64,000 nt of DNA from Siphonodentalium dalli (Eukaryota; Mollusca; Scaphopoda; Gadilida; Siphonodentaliidae): NCBI GenBank assembly GCA_032622095.1, contig CP136063.1, forward strand, positions 10,709,814 through 10,773,813, written 5' to 3'. Each line of letters opens with the position of its first letter. The first letter of the stretch is position 1. The translations under genes were made by a program, and so were the position numbers. Under the pieces are notes generated by a model, which was not told where the DNA came from, did no database searches, and was given only the letters and a program-made list of their open reading frames with translations. Of this stretch, positions 23,271-35,900 are shown one piece after another.

Positions 23271-23703
23271 TCTAGCAGACATCGGATTGATACGGGCGAT
23301 CACCCGTGTGGATCCTCTCACGTTTCGATAGCTTTCAACATATAACTCACGATTCATCACATTGATATGGACGATCACCCGTGTGGATCCTCTCACGTTT
23401 CGATAGCTTTCAACATATAACTCACGATTCATCACATTGATATGGACGATCACCCGTGTGGATCCTCTCACGTTTCGATAGCTTTCAACATATAACTCAC
23501 GATTCATCACATTGATATGGACGATCACCCGTGTGGATCCTCTCACGTTTCGATAGCTTTCAACATATAACTCACGATTCATCACATTGATATGGACGAT
23601 CACCCGTGTGGATCCTCTCACGTTTCGATAGTTTTCAACATATAACTCACGATTCATCACATTGATATGGACGATCACCCGTGTGGATCCTCTCACGTTT
23701 CGA
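23271..23703 (-). repeat. 75-bp tandem repeat derived from a zinc-finger coding sequence
   Basis: GGATCCTCTCACGTTTCG occurs six times at exactly 75-bp spacing (23310, 23385, 23460, 23535, 23610, 23685), and the units are almost identical. On the minus strand each unit contains the finger-linker phrase [13 protein letters not shown] followed by a stop, so it began as part of a C2H2 finger. A normal finger repeat is 84 bp; here the unit has lost about 9 bp. A different frame is open for 145 codons only because the period is a multiple of three. I do not regard that frame as a gene. Confidence 0.85.
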
Positions 23704-24012
23704 TAGTTATGATCAAGAAAACTGTGTACTATAATCGTCTACTGGGCTGTAAAGATTTCAAGTACAATTACTTTGTTTTAAACTATGTATTACGACATTG
23801 CTCTATTCCGCACTCCGCTGCTTAAGACCACTTATTCGAAAACATATTTATCTGGACAGAAATATTTTTAATTTCATACGATGGTTTCTTAACTTAACTG
23901 TATCGATTGTCTGTTCGAAAATTTAACTCTTTCATGAGATTTTCTGTTAATCAGGTAATCTCACGTAAGCCTAGCACAGAAACATTACATTTACATGATA
24001 TACAGTTAAATC
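23704..24012 (+). other. Upstream region of the zinc-finger gene
   Basis: About 310 bp without coding sequence between the 75-bp repeats and the zinc-finger ORF. No clear TATA box or splice acceptor was singled out. The 5' UTR and promoter probably lie here if the gene is transcribed. Confidence 0.4.
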
Positions 24013-25479
24013 ATGTATGGGAAGGTGGAGCCATCAACAATGGAGACTGAAGATGATAAACACACACCGATGCATACGCCACAGATGGCCGCGGACTCAG
24101 AGTTATTAAGCAGTTTGCACAGTAAGACAAAGCATAAGGGTTCATATCAGTGTGGAGTGTTCGAGAAATCATTTACTCAGCCGAATGACCTAACGAAACA
24201 TAAGATGGTCCACACCGGGGATCGCCCGTATCAATGTGCTGTGAGCGAGAAATCATTTACTCAGTCGAGTGCCCTGACGAAACATAAGATGGTCCACAGA
24301 GGAGATCGTACGTATCAATTTGATGTGTCGGGTAATCTGAATATGCATAAGAAAATCCACGCGGGATATCGCCCGTATCAATGCGATGTGTGCGAGAAAA
24401 CATTTACTCGGCGTGGTGCCCTGACGACACATGAGAGGATCCACACTGGTGATCGCCCGTATCAATGTGATGTGTGCGAGAAAACATTTACTCAGTCGGG
24501 TGTCCTGACGAAACATAAGAGGATCCACTCAGGGGATCGCCCGTATCAATGTGATGTTTGCGATAAATCATTTACTCAGTTGAGTCACCTGACGACACAT
24601 GAGAATATACACACTGGTGATCGCCCGTATAAATGTGATGTGTGCGAGAAAACATTTACTCAGTCGGGTGCCATGACGAAACATAAGATGATCCACTCAG
24701 GGGATCGCCCGTATCAATGCGATGTGTGCGAGAAAACATTTACTCGGCGTGGTGCCCTGACGACACATTCGAGGATCCACACAGGGGATCGCCCGTATCA
24801 ATGTGATGTGTGCGAGAAATCATTTACTCAGTTGAGTCACCTGACGACACATGAGAATATACACACTGGTGATCGCCCGTATCAATGTGATGTGTGCGAG
24901 AAATCATTTACTCTATCGGGTAACCTGACTCAACATAAGAGGATCCACACGGGGGATCGCCCGTATCAATGTGATGTGTGCAAGAAATCATTTACTCAGT
25001 CGGGTGATCTGACGAGACATAAGAGGATCCACACAGGGGATCGCCGGTATCAATGTGATGTGTGTGAGAAATCATTTACTCGGTTGAGTCACCTGACGAC
25101 ACATAAGATGATTCACACCGGGGATCGCCCGTATCATTGTGATGTATGCGAGAAATCGTTTACTGAGATGGGTCATTTGATGAGGCACACAAAGAGGGTG
25201 CACACTGGGGATCGCCGGTATCAATGTGATGTGTGCGAGAAATCATTTATTCAGTCGAGTGACCTGATGAAACATATGAGGATCCACACGGGAGATCGTC
25301 CATATCAATGTGATGTATGCGAGAAATCATTTACGGAGTCGAGCCATTTGACTAAACATAAGAGGATCCACACCGGGGATCGCCCGTATCAATGTGATGT
25401 GTGCGACAAATCATTTAGTCATTCGAATAACCTGACAAGACATAAGATGATCCACACCGGTGATCGCCCGTATCAATGA
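24013..25479 (+). CDS. Multi-C2H2 zinc-finger protein (13 canonical fingers)
   Basis: A single open frame of 488 residues that would make a nuclear DNA-binding protein. Residues 1-45 are a short acidic/polar N-terminus without a recognisable KRAB, BTB or SET domain. Three degenerate fingers follow (about 47-118: Cys replaced by Phe or Ser, and one shortened). Then 13 regular 28-residue fingers run from Cys124 to the end, with linkers HTGDRPYQ. Finger 13 of 16 has a four-residue His spacing. The backbone is nearly invariant, but DNA-contact positions -1,2,3,6 vary (for example RGAT, QGVK, QSHT, LGNQ, QGDR, RSHT, EGHR, QSDK, HNNR). RGAT and QSHT each occur twice, showing internal duplication. 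The frame ends where the first Cys codon of the next finger is TGA, so the protein was probably longer. It may be an intact shortened gene or a young pseudogene. Similar decayed arrays lie at 1437-2130 and after this ORF. Confidence 0.8.
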   Translation: MYGKVEPSTMETEDDKHTPMHTPQMAADSELLSSLHSKTKHKGSYQCGVFEKSFTQPNDLTKHKMVHTGDRPYQCAVSEKSFTQSSALTKHKMVHRGDRTYQFDVSGNLNMHKKIHAGYRPYQCDVCEKTFTRRGALTTHERIHTGDRPYQCDVCEKTFTQSGVLTKHKRIHSGDRPYQCDVCDKSFTQLSHLTTHENIHTGDRPYKCDVCEKTFTQSGAMTKHKMIHSGDRPYQCDVCEKTFTRRGALTTHSRIHTGDRPYQCDVCEKSFTQLSHLTTHENIHTGDRPYQCDVCEKSFTLSGNLTQHKRIHTGDRPYQCDVCKKSFTQSGDLTRHKRIHTGDRRYQCDVCEKSFTRLSHLTTHKMIHTGDRPYHCDVCEKSFTEMGHLMRHTKRVHTGDRRYQCDVCEKSFIQSSDLMKHMRIHTGDRPYQCDVCEKSFTESSHLTKHKRIHTGDRPYQCDVCDKSFSHSNNLTRHKMIHTGDRPYQ

Positions 25480-26490
25480 GGTGTGTGCGAGAAATCATTT
25501 ACTCAGTCGGGTGCCCTGATGCGACATAAGAGGATCCACGGCGGGGATTCGCCCGTACGATTGCGATGTGTGCGAGTGATCATTTACTCAGTCGAGTCAC
25601 CTAACTAGACATAATAGTATCCACACTGGTGATCGCCCGTACAAATACGATATGTGCGAAAGATCAATAATTCGGTCAAGTCACCTAACTAGACATATGA
25701 GGATCCACACTGGTGATCGGCCGTACCAATGCGATATGTGCGAGAAATAATTTACCTAGTCGGTTAGCCTGACTGGACATAAGAGGATCCACACGGGGGG
25801 ATCGCCCATACCAATGTGATGTGTGCGAGAAATCATTTACCCAGTTGTTCAGCCTGACTGAACATAAGAGGGTCCACATCGGGGATCGCCCATACCAATG
25901 TGATGTGTGCCAGAATCCTTTTCTCGGTTGGGTAACCTGGCTGTACATAAGATATTACATACATTGATCTATCCCGTATCAATGTGATGTGTGCTATAAA
26001 TCGTTTTTTCAGTTGAGTAGCCTGACGGGACATAAGACTATGCACACGTGCATTGGGATGACCAATATCAATGTGATGTGTGCGAGAAATAATTTATTCA
26101 GTTGTTTTGCCTGACTGGACATAAGAAGGGTCCACACCAGGGATCGCCCATACCAATGTGATGTGTGCCAGAAATCCTTTTCTCAGTTGAGTAACCCGGC
26201 TTCACATAAGAGATTACATACATGGATCTCTCCCGTACCAATGTGATGTGTGCTATAAAACATTTATGCAGTTGAGTAGCCTGACGTGGCAGTCCACTAT
26301 CAGATATCAGGTGTATGTAAATATAAGACTATGGACATGTGTGATCGCCAGTATCAATGTGATGTGTGCAAGAAATAATTTATCCAGTTGGGTAGCCTGG
26401 CGGGACATGAGACTATACACTCGGGGGATCGCCCTTATCAATGTGATGTGTGCCAGAAATTATTATTCAGTCGATTGGTGTTAGGGAGCA
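25480..26490 (+). pseudogene. Decaying zinc-finger array downstream of the ORF
   Basis: About twelve further finger-length repeats continue in the same orientation with YQCDVC, FTQ and GHK-IHTGD remnants. They carry stops (for example GAGAAATAA), 1-2-bp indels and lost Cys/His codons. Damage increases to the right: the first finger after the TGA is nearly complete, while those past 25900 have irregular length. The finger pattern gives out near 26490. This is the former 3' part of the gene at 24013, or its long 3' UTR. Confidence 0.85.
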
Positions 26491-26547
26491 GAAGAGATCC
26501 TTATTGTGTATAATGCATGATGTCTTAATGTTTAAATAGTTAAGTGA

Positions 26548-26553
26548 AATAAA
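26548..26553 (+). other. Candidate polyadenylation signal
   Basis: AATAAA about 1.07 kb after the zinc-finger stop codon and about 60 bp beyond the last finger remnant. It is a plausible end of the original full-length transcript. Confidence 0.4.
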
Positions 26554-26594
26554 TTTATTTGTATTTCTTTGAAATCTTATTATGTATTTATTAT

Positions 26595-27710
26595 AAGACC
26601 CCTCATTATATATTAAGACCCCTCACACACCGATACGTATACGTGTAAATATATCCAACTATAATAATTATAATATTATTATATATTAAGACCCCTCACA
26701 CACCGATACGTATACGTGTAAATATATCCAACTCTAATAATTATAATATTATTATATATAAAGACCCCTCACTCACCGATACGTATACGTGTAAATATAT
26801 CCAATTATAATATTATTATATATTAAGACCCCTCACTCACCGATACGTATACGTGTAAATATATCCAACTCTAATAATTATAATATTATTATATATTAAG
26901 ACCCCTCACTCACCGATACGTATACGTGTAAATATATCCAACTCTAATAATTATAATATTATTATATATAAAGACCCCTCACTCACCGATACGTATACGT
27001 GTAAATATATCCAACTATAATAATTATAATATTATTATATATTAAGACCCCTCACTCACCGATACGTATACGTGTAAATATATCCAACTCTAATAATTAT
27101 AATATTATTATATATTAAGACCCCTCACTCACCGATACGTATACGTGTAAATATATCCAACTCTAATAATTATAATATTATTATATATTAAGACCCCTCA
27201 CACACCGATACGTATACGTGTAAATATATCCAACTCTAATAATTATAATATTATTATATATTAAGACCCCTCACACACCGATACGTATACGTGTAAATAT
27301 ATCCAACTCTAATAATTATAATATTATTATATATTAAGACCCCTCACACACCGATACGTATACGTGTAAATATATCCAACTCTAATAATTATAATATTAT
27401 TATATATTAAGACCCATCACACACCGATACGTATACGTGTAAATATATCCAACTCTAATAATTATAATATTATTATATATAAAGACCCCTCACACACCGA
27501 TACGTATACGTGTAAATATATCCAACTCTAATAATTATAATATTATTATATATTAAGACCCCTCACACACCGATACGTATACGTGTACATATATCCAACT
27601 CTAATAATTATAATATTATTATATATTAAGACCCCTCACTCACCGATACGTATACGTGTAAATATATCCAACTATAATAATTATAATATTATTATATATT
27701 AAGACCCCTC
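26595..27710 (+). repeat. 73-bp AT-rich satellite, first block (15 monomers)
   Basis: The monomer runs from AAGACCCCTCACACACCGAT through ACGTATACGT (a perfect palindrome), GTAAATATATCCAACT and an AT-only tail. Fifteen copies, one 9 bp shorter, start next to the zinc-finger locus and stop at a 5.3-kb insertion. The first partial copy is at 26595. Variants are CTCACACACC or CTCACTCACC, and AACTCTAAT or AACTATAAT. Confidence 0.97.
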
Positions 27711-27945
27711 TGTTACGCCAGCTTTTGAAGTAATTACCACTTTTGAAGTAGGTCTCCACTTTTGAAGTAAAAAACGCCAGCTTTTGAAGTAACTCACCAC
27801 TTTTGTAATAAAATCGCCAGCTTTTGTAGTAAAGTGAGGTCTCCGCTTTTGAAGTAAAAAACGCCAGCTTTTGTAGTAAAAAAACTAGGTCTCCACTTTT
27901 GAAGTAACAAAATTACAGCTTTTGAAGTAATCTGACTCAATAAAT
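27711..27945 (+). repeat. Left TIR with ten copies of a CTTTTGAAGTAA-type motif
   Basis: Ten variants of CTTTTG(A/T)A(G/A)TAA occur in 235 bp, preceded alternately by GCCAG and (T)CCA, with AGGTCTCC between some. Such arrays of short motifs at transposon ends often serve as transposase binding sites; that role is inference. Confidence 0.85.
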
Positions 27946-27949
27946 TTTG

Positions 27950-29165
27950 ACGGGCGCTGAACGATTTTCATGACAAAGTCAACCCGATAATCAATAGTGG
28001 ATATCGCCCATACGAGTGTGACGTGGTTTGAATAGCTTTCAGTCATGCCAGCACAAGAGAAATCACAGTCAATCGCCCATACACGTGTGACGTGTACCAA
28101 AAGGCACTTAGTGAGTCCGGTTCCGTGACAAAAGATTCCACACAGGTGATCGACCATACGAGTGTGACGTGGTTTGAATAGCCTCCAATCGTACCAACAC
28201 AAGAGAAATCACACAGTAAATTGCCCATACACGTGTGACTTGTACCAAAATGCACTTAGTGAGTCCGGTTCCATGACAAAAGATTCCACACAGGTGATCG
28301 ACCATACGAGTGTGACGTGGTTTGAATAGCTTTGAGTCATACCAACACAAGATAAATCATAGTCAATCGCCCATACACGTGTGACGTGTACCAAAGGGCA
28401 CCTAGAGAGTCCGGTTGCGTGACAAAAGATTCCACACAGGTAATCGACCATACGAGTGTGACGTGGTTTGAATAGCCCCCAATCGTACCAACACAAGAGA
28501 AATCACACAGTCAATCGCCCATACACGTGTGACTTGTACCAAAAGGCACTTAGTGAGTCCGGTTCCGTGACAAAAGAATCCACACCGGTAATCGACCATA
28601 TGCATGTGACGAGTTTCGAATATCCTTCAGTCATACCAACACAAGAGAAATCACACAGTCAATCGCCCATACGCGTGTGACGTGTACCAAAAGGCACTTA
28701 GAGAGTCCGGTTCCGTGACAAAAAGAATCCACACCGGTAATCGACCATATGCATGTGACGAGGTTCGAATATCCTTCATTCATACAACCACAAGGGAACT
28801 CACACAGTCAATCGACCATACGCGTGTGACGTGTACCAAAATGCACTTAGTGAGTCCGGTTCCGTGACAAAAGAATCCACGCCGGTAATCGACCATATGC
28901 ATGTGACGTGGTTCGAATAGCCTTCAGTCATAACAGCAGAAGATAATTTATAGAGTCAATCGCCCATATAAGTGTGACGTGTACCGAACGGCATTTATTG
29001 CGTCCGTTTCCCTGCCTAATCATATGAACACACATAGGTGATCAATCATACGAGTATATAAGATTGTTCCCAGTCAGCCTGACAACCCACACTATTGAGT
29101 GCCCTTACAAGTGCGACCGATGTCAGAAGAAGTTCGATGTTACATTGAGTCAGACAGGACTGAAG
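27950..29165 (+). pseudogene. Degenerate zinc-finger repeats, left arm
   Basis: A repeat of about 147-150 bp, roughly two fingers, recurs seven or eight times. One half reads ATCGCCCATACACGTGTGACGTGTACCAAAAGGCA, from a finger like [20 protein letters not shown]. The other reads ATCGACCATACGAGTGTGACGTGG. Second Cys codons are mostly changed to Tyr and frames are broken. The innermost unit (about 29095-29165) still reads CPYKCDRCQKKFDVTLSQTG. The arm is an inverted copy of 31640-32757. Confidence 0.75.
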
Positions 29166-29625
29166 ACGTTTTGTCAGTAACATGTCAGTAACATGACAAC
29201 ATATATAGTTTCTCGAAATTAGGTGATGTATTAGTTCCAACGGAAAATAGTTAGTATATTTATTATTGGCCTCACTTATAATTGCATATTCGTACCCTCG
29301 AAATTAGGTAACCCGACGCGTTAGGGACAGTAGAAAATGTTTGGTTTATTAGATTCGTCCCTGGAAGGCGACATTAACAACAATTTTCAATCATTAAAAT
29401 TATGTCACATAACCGAAGTATTATAACTACGTCAAACGTGGCCAGCTATAAAACACGGGAGCCAGTAATGTGTTGTGTGGAAACCGTTGGGTTCACATAC
29501 ACTCTGATGATTGAGTATATAAAATAACGGATTCGATGGCATTATGTCGCTATACAGGGAAAGTTAAACTTTCAAATCTCAATGTTCTTGATGCCAAAAG
29601 GTTCAGTCTCCTTTCAAAATTTATT

Positions 29626-31439
29626 CAACACAATATACGAATACAATTAATTATTTTATTGTCAATTGTCAGGCACAGCAATACAAAATGAAACGCATAA
29701 TAAAATTAAGAATGAATGGAACGATGTTGTTGATGTAGTTAAATAATAATTAGTCAAATTTATCCTCAACCTCCCCTTAGACGCTACAGTTCTTGAATAT
29801 TTATGTATAATAATGTATAGCTTGATCCCTTATCGCCTCCCATCCACATCAACAATTATGCTATCTGAATCTGTTTTGTTTATTATGGTCAATAAATGAA
29901 ATCAATATTCTATCATGAAGACAATATATGATGGTATACATATTTACTATTGCTATGTTGCACCTATCAATTGGGGTCCGACTAAGTGGTGTACTATAGT
30001 CAGGGAAGGTTGAGTTGTCTCACGGACTGATAACTTAACATAAAAAACAATGATGAATTATTTCGAGATATCACAGAACACAACAAAACACACATATCAA
30101 AACACAATATATATAGGTACATATTCTAGTTGGTAGTCTATATTGTAAATGGTCACTGATCCGAAATATTGCATGCACTTTTATTTCCCCAATTAGTTTT
30201 AATCTTGAAGTGTGTAGTTTATAAAGAAAGTCTTATAATTTTAGTAATATACCAGATCTCTAAATCCACCAGCCATGCAAATTCGTCCACTGATTCACGT
30301 TTACTGGAGCCAATATATAATAAATCAAATTCACAGTTCGCCCAGAAACGTTCCTCAAGCCATGTCCTGATTCTATATAAATTATGTCTTACACAGTTTA
30401 CATATATTAATCCAAAGTATCTACCTCTTACAATTTATAAATTACTTGTGCTAATGTCTCATACGAGAAGTTGGCCTATATTGGTTTTCAAAAAACGTGG
30501 TTCTAATTTAATGTATTAGATCTACAATGTAGCTCATAATTACTACTCCCCTCATGTTCAACTACGTTAGTTACAAACGCCCGGACCGTGCGCTGCTCGC
30601 AGTGTGGTAACCCCTTTCCAACAAAAAAAACTAAATACCAAATGCAGAACAAAATTACAACAATGAATGTATTGATATACTGCAAACCATCGGTGCAAGC
30701 TGGGATTGATGAGCAATTATATATAACACAAAACAGAATATATGCCAGTCCCTTCCTAATAGTATTGCCCTTGACTTACCAGCAACTTACCGTAACATAC
30801 CTGCCCTATGCAGGGCAACACCAGTTACTGGCGATTGTGGCCAATGTTCCACCTCCCACTCGCAGAGGACTCACATTCAACAATGCAATCGCAGGCATAG
30901 CTACCACATGGTATAATACACGCTCGGAACACGGGCTCCATTGGCCGCCATGGAGAATCACCACAGCATAACGCCTGAACATTAAATGTTATGATAAAAC
31001 ATTACAACTGTAGCGCCCAAAGAGGCCGGATCTACACAGCGATATGGTATGCGATTTTCTTGTTATCCTGTTCCCTCTTTTGGTGGTTCTAGAGCTGTCA
31101 CGAAGTCTCGAACGATATAACACAATCCCGTAATAGACGTGAGTATGTTCAATAATTTAGTTTGTAATTCCAGGAACCATTATCTCTCGTTATTAAAGTG
31201 TCCAAAGGAGATTGTATTCCAGTTGTAAATTGAATGAACATCTTTGACTTATTATTCTGTAGCACGTGCATGATAATATTATTCTAACTGGGACAATGAC
31301 TCGTGAAATTATGCAGAATCGGTGTCTTGTTGTATGACATTCTTAATCACCTGACATCTGGACTTTCGTCCTTTGTTTCATAGTTAGCCAATCAGAATGA
31401 ACCACGTTAAAAAGAAAATGGACTTATTTATCATTATTG
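29626..31439. other. Single-copy centre of the foldback element, no gene recognised
   Basis: AT-rich sequence. Open frames of 116 codons (30169-30519) and 127 codons (30588-30971) have no recognisable domain, no supporting splice structure and no homology I can recall. If the element ever encoded its own enzyme it would be expected here, but none is visible. Confidence 0.5.
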
Positions 31440-31639
31440 ATAATCGACTATAAAATTACAAAAAGGAGACTGAACCATTTGGCACCAGGAACATTGCGAA
31501 TTGGAAGTTTGACATAGGACTGTTCTTCCAAAGAAGAGGACAAATAGACCAACTATTTTCAGTTGTAACTGATACATTTGTCACGTCCCCCAATTTTGAG
31601 GAAATATACATGTTGCCATGTTAGTGGACTGACAGAACG

Positions 31640-32757
<1,118 letters not shown>

Positions 32758-32775
32758 CAATTTATTGAGTCAGTT

Positions 32776-32995
32776 TACTTCAAAAGCTGTAATTTTGTTA
32801 CTTCAAAAGTGGAGACCTAGTTTTTTTACTACAAAAGCTGGCGTTTTTTACTTCAAAAGCGGAGACCTCACTTTACTACAAAAGCTGGCGATTTTATTAC
32901 AAAAGTGGTGAGTTACTTCAAAAGCTGGCGTTTTTTACTTCAAAAGTGGAGACCTACTTCAAAAGTGGTAAGTTACTTCAAAAGCTGGCGTAACA
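32776..32995 (-). repeat. Right TIR with ten copies of a CTTTTGAAGTAA-type motif
   Basis: Inverted copy of the left TIR with the same order of motif variants (AAGCTGGCG, AAGTGGTGA, AAGCGGAGACCTCA) and only a few base differences. Confidence 0.85.
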
Positions 32996-35900
32996 CCCCT
33001 CACACACCGATACGTATACGTGTAAATATATCCAACTATAATAATTATAATATTATTATATATTAAGACCCCTCACACACCGATACGTATACGTGTAAAT
33101 ATATCCAACTATAATAATTATAATATTATTATATATTAAGACCCCTCACACACCGATACGTATATGTGTAAATATATCCAACTATAATAATTATAATATT
33201 ATTATATATTAAGACCCCTCACACACCGATACGTATACGTGTAAATATATCCAACTATAATAATTATAACATTATTATATATTAAGACCCCTTACACACC
33301 GATGCGTATACGTGTAAATATATCCAACTCTAATAATTATAATATTATTATATATTAAGACCCCTTACACACCGATACGTATACGTGTAAATATATCCAA
33401 CTATAATAATTATAATATTATTATATATTAAGACCCCTCACACACCGATACGTATATGTGTAAATATATCCAACTATAATAATTATAATATTATTATATA
33501 TTAAGTCTCCTCACACACCGATACGTATACGTGTAAATATATCCAACTATAATAATTATAATATTATTATATATTAAGACCCCTCACACACCGATACGTA
33601 TATGTGTAAATATATCCAACTATAATAATTATAATATTATTATATATTAAGACCCCTTACACACCGATGCGTATACGTGTAAATATATCCAACTCTAATA
33701 ATTATAATATTATTATATATTAAGACCCCTTACACACCGATACGTATACGTGTAAATATATCCAACTCTAATAATTATAATATTATTATATATTAAGACC
33801 CCTTACACACCGATACGTATACGTGTAAATATATCCAACTATAATAATTATAATATTATTATATATTAAGACCCCTCACACACCGATACGTATACGTGTA
33901 AATATATCCAACTATAATAATTATAATATTATTATATATTAAGACCCCTCACACACCGATACGTATACGTGTAAATATATCCAACTCTAATAATTATAAT
34001 ATTATTATATTATAAGACCCCTCACACACCGATACGTATACGTGTAAATATATCGAACTATAATAATTATAATATTATTATATATTAAGACCCCTCACAC
34101 ACCGATACGTATACGTGTAAATATATCCAACTCTAATAATTATAATATTATTATATTATAAGACCCCTCACACACCGATACGTATATGTGTAAATATATC
34201 CAACTATAATAATTATAATATTATTATATATTAAGACCCCTCACACACCGATACGTATACGTGTACATATATCCAACTCTAATAATTATAATATTATTAT
34301 ATATTAAGACCCCTCACTCACCGATACGTATACGTGTAAATATATCCAACTATAATAATTATAATATTATTATATATTAAGACCCCTCACACACCGATAC
34401 GTATACGTGTAAATATATCCAACTATAATAATTATAATATTATTATATATTAAGACCCCTCACACACCGATACGTATACGTGTAAATATATCCAACTATA
34501 ATAATTAGAATATTATTATATATTAAGACCCCTCACACACCGATACGTATATGTGTAAATATATCCAACTATAATAATTATAATATTATTATATATTAAG
34601 ACCCCTCACACACCGATACGTATACGTGTAAATATATCCAACTATAATAATTATAATATTATTATATATTAAGACCCCTCACTCACCGATACGTATACGT
34701 GTAAATATATCCAACTATAATAATTATAATATTATTATATATTAAGACCCCTCACACACCGATACGTATACGTGTACATATATCCAACTCTAATAATTAT
34801 AATATTATTATATATTAAGACCCCTCACACACCGATACGTATACGTGTAAATATATCCAACTCTAATAATTATAATATTATTATATATTAAGACCCCTCA
34901 CACACCGATACGTATACGTGTAAATATATCCAACTCTAATAATTATAATATTATTATATATTAAGACCCCTCACACACCGATACGTATACGTGTAAATAT
35001 ATCCAACTCTAATAATTATAATATTATTATATATTAAGACCCCTCACACACCGATACGTATACGTGTAAATATATCCAACTATTATAATTATAATATCAT
35101 TATATATTAAGACCCCTCACACACCGATACGTATACGTGTAAATATATCCAACTATAATAATTATAATATTATTATATATTAAGACCCCTCACACACCGA
35201 TACGTATACGTGTAAATATATCCAACTATAATAATTATAATATTATTATATATTAAGACCCCTCACACACCGATACGTATATGTGTAAATATATCCAACT
35301 ATAATAATTATAATATTATTATATATTAAGACCCCTCACACACCGATACGTATACGTGTAAATATATCCAACTATAATAATTATAACATTATTATATATT
35401 AAGACCCCTCACACACCGATACGTATACGTGTAAATATATCCAACTATAATAATTATAATATTATTATATATTAAGACCCCTTACACACCGATACGTATA
35501 CGTGTAAATATATCCAACTATAATAATTATAATATTATTATATATTAAGACCCCTCACACACCGATACGTATATGTGTAAATATATCCAACTATAATAAT
35601 TATAATATTATTATATATTAAGTCTCCTCACACACCGATACGTATACGTGTAAATATATCCAACTATAATAATTATAATATTATTATATATTAAGACCCC
35701 TCACACACCGATACGTATATGTGTAAATATATCCAACTATAATAATTATAATATTATTATATATTAAGACCCCTTACACACCGATGCGTATACGTGTAAA
35801 TATATCCAACTCTAATAATTATAATATTATTATATATTAAGACCCCTTACACACCGATACGTATACGTGTAAATATATCCAACTCTAATAATTATAATAT

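Noticed and set aside
23259-23696. 145-codon repetitive protein on the minus strand
   Set aside because: Open only because the 75-bp period is divisible by three. The ancestral zinc-finger frame is a different one and is closed.
24013-25479. KRAB-type or PRDM9-type zinc-finger gene
   Set aside because: No KRAB, SSX or SET domain precedes the fingers in the open frame, and no upstream exon could be identified.
30169-30971. Two frames of 116 and 127 codons in the centre of the foldback element
   Set aside because: No similarity recognised to integrase, polymerase or transposase; kept only as unassigned sequence.
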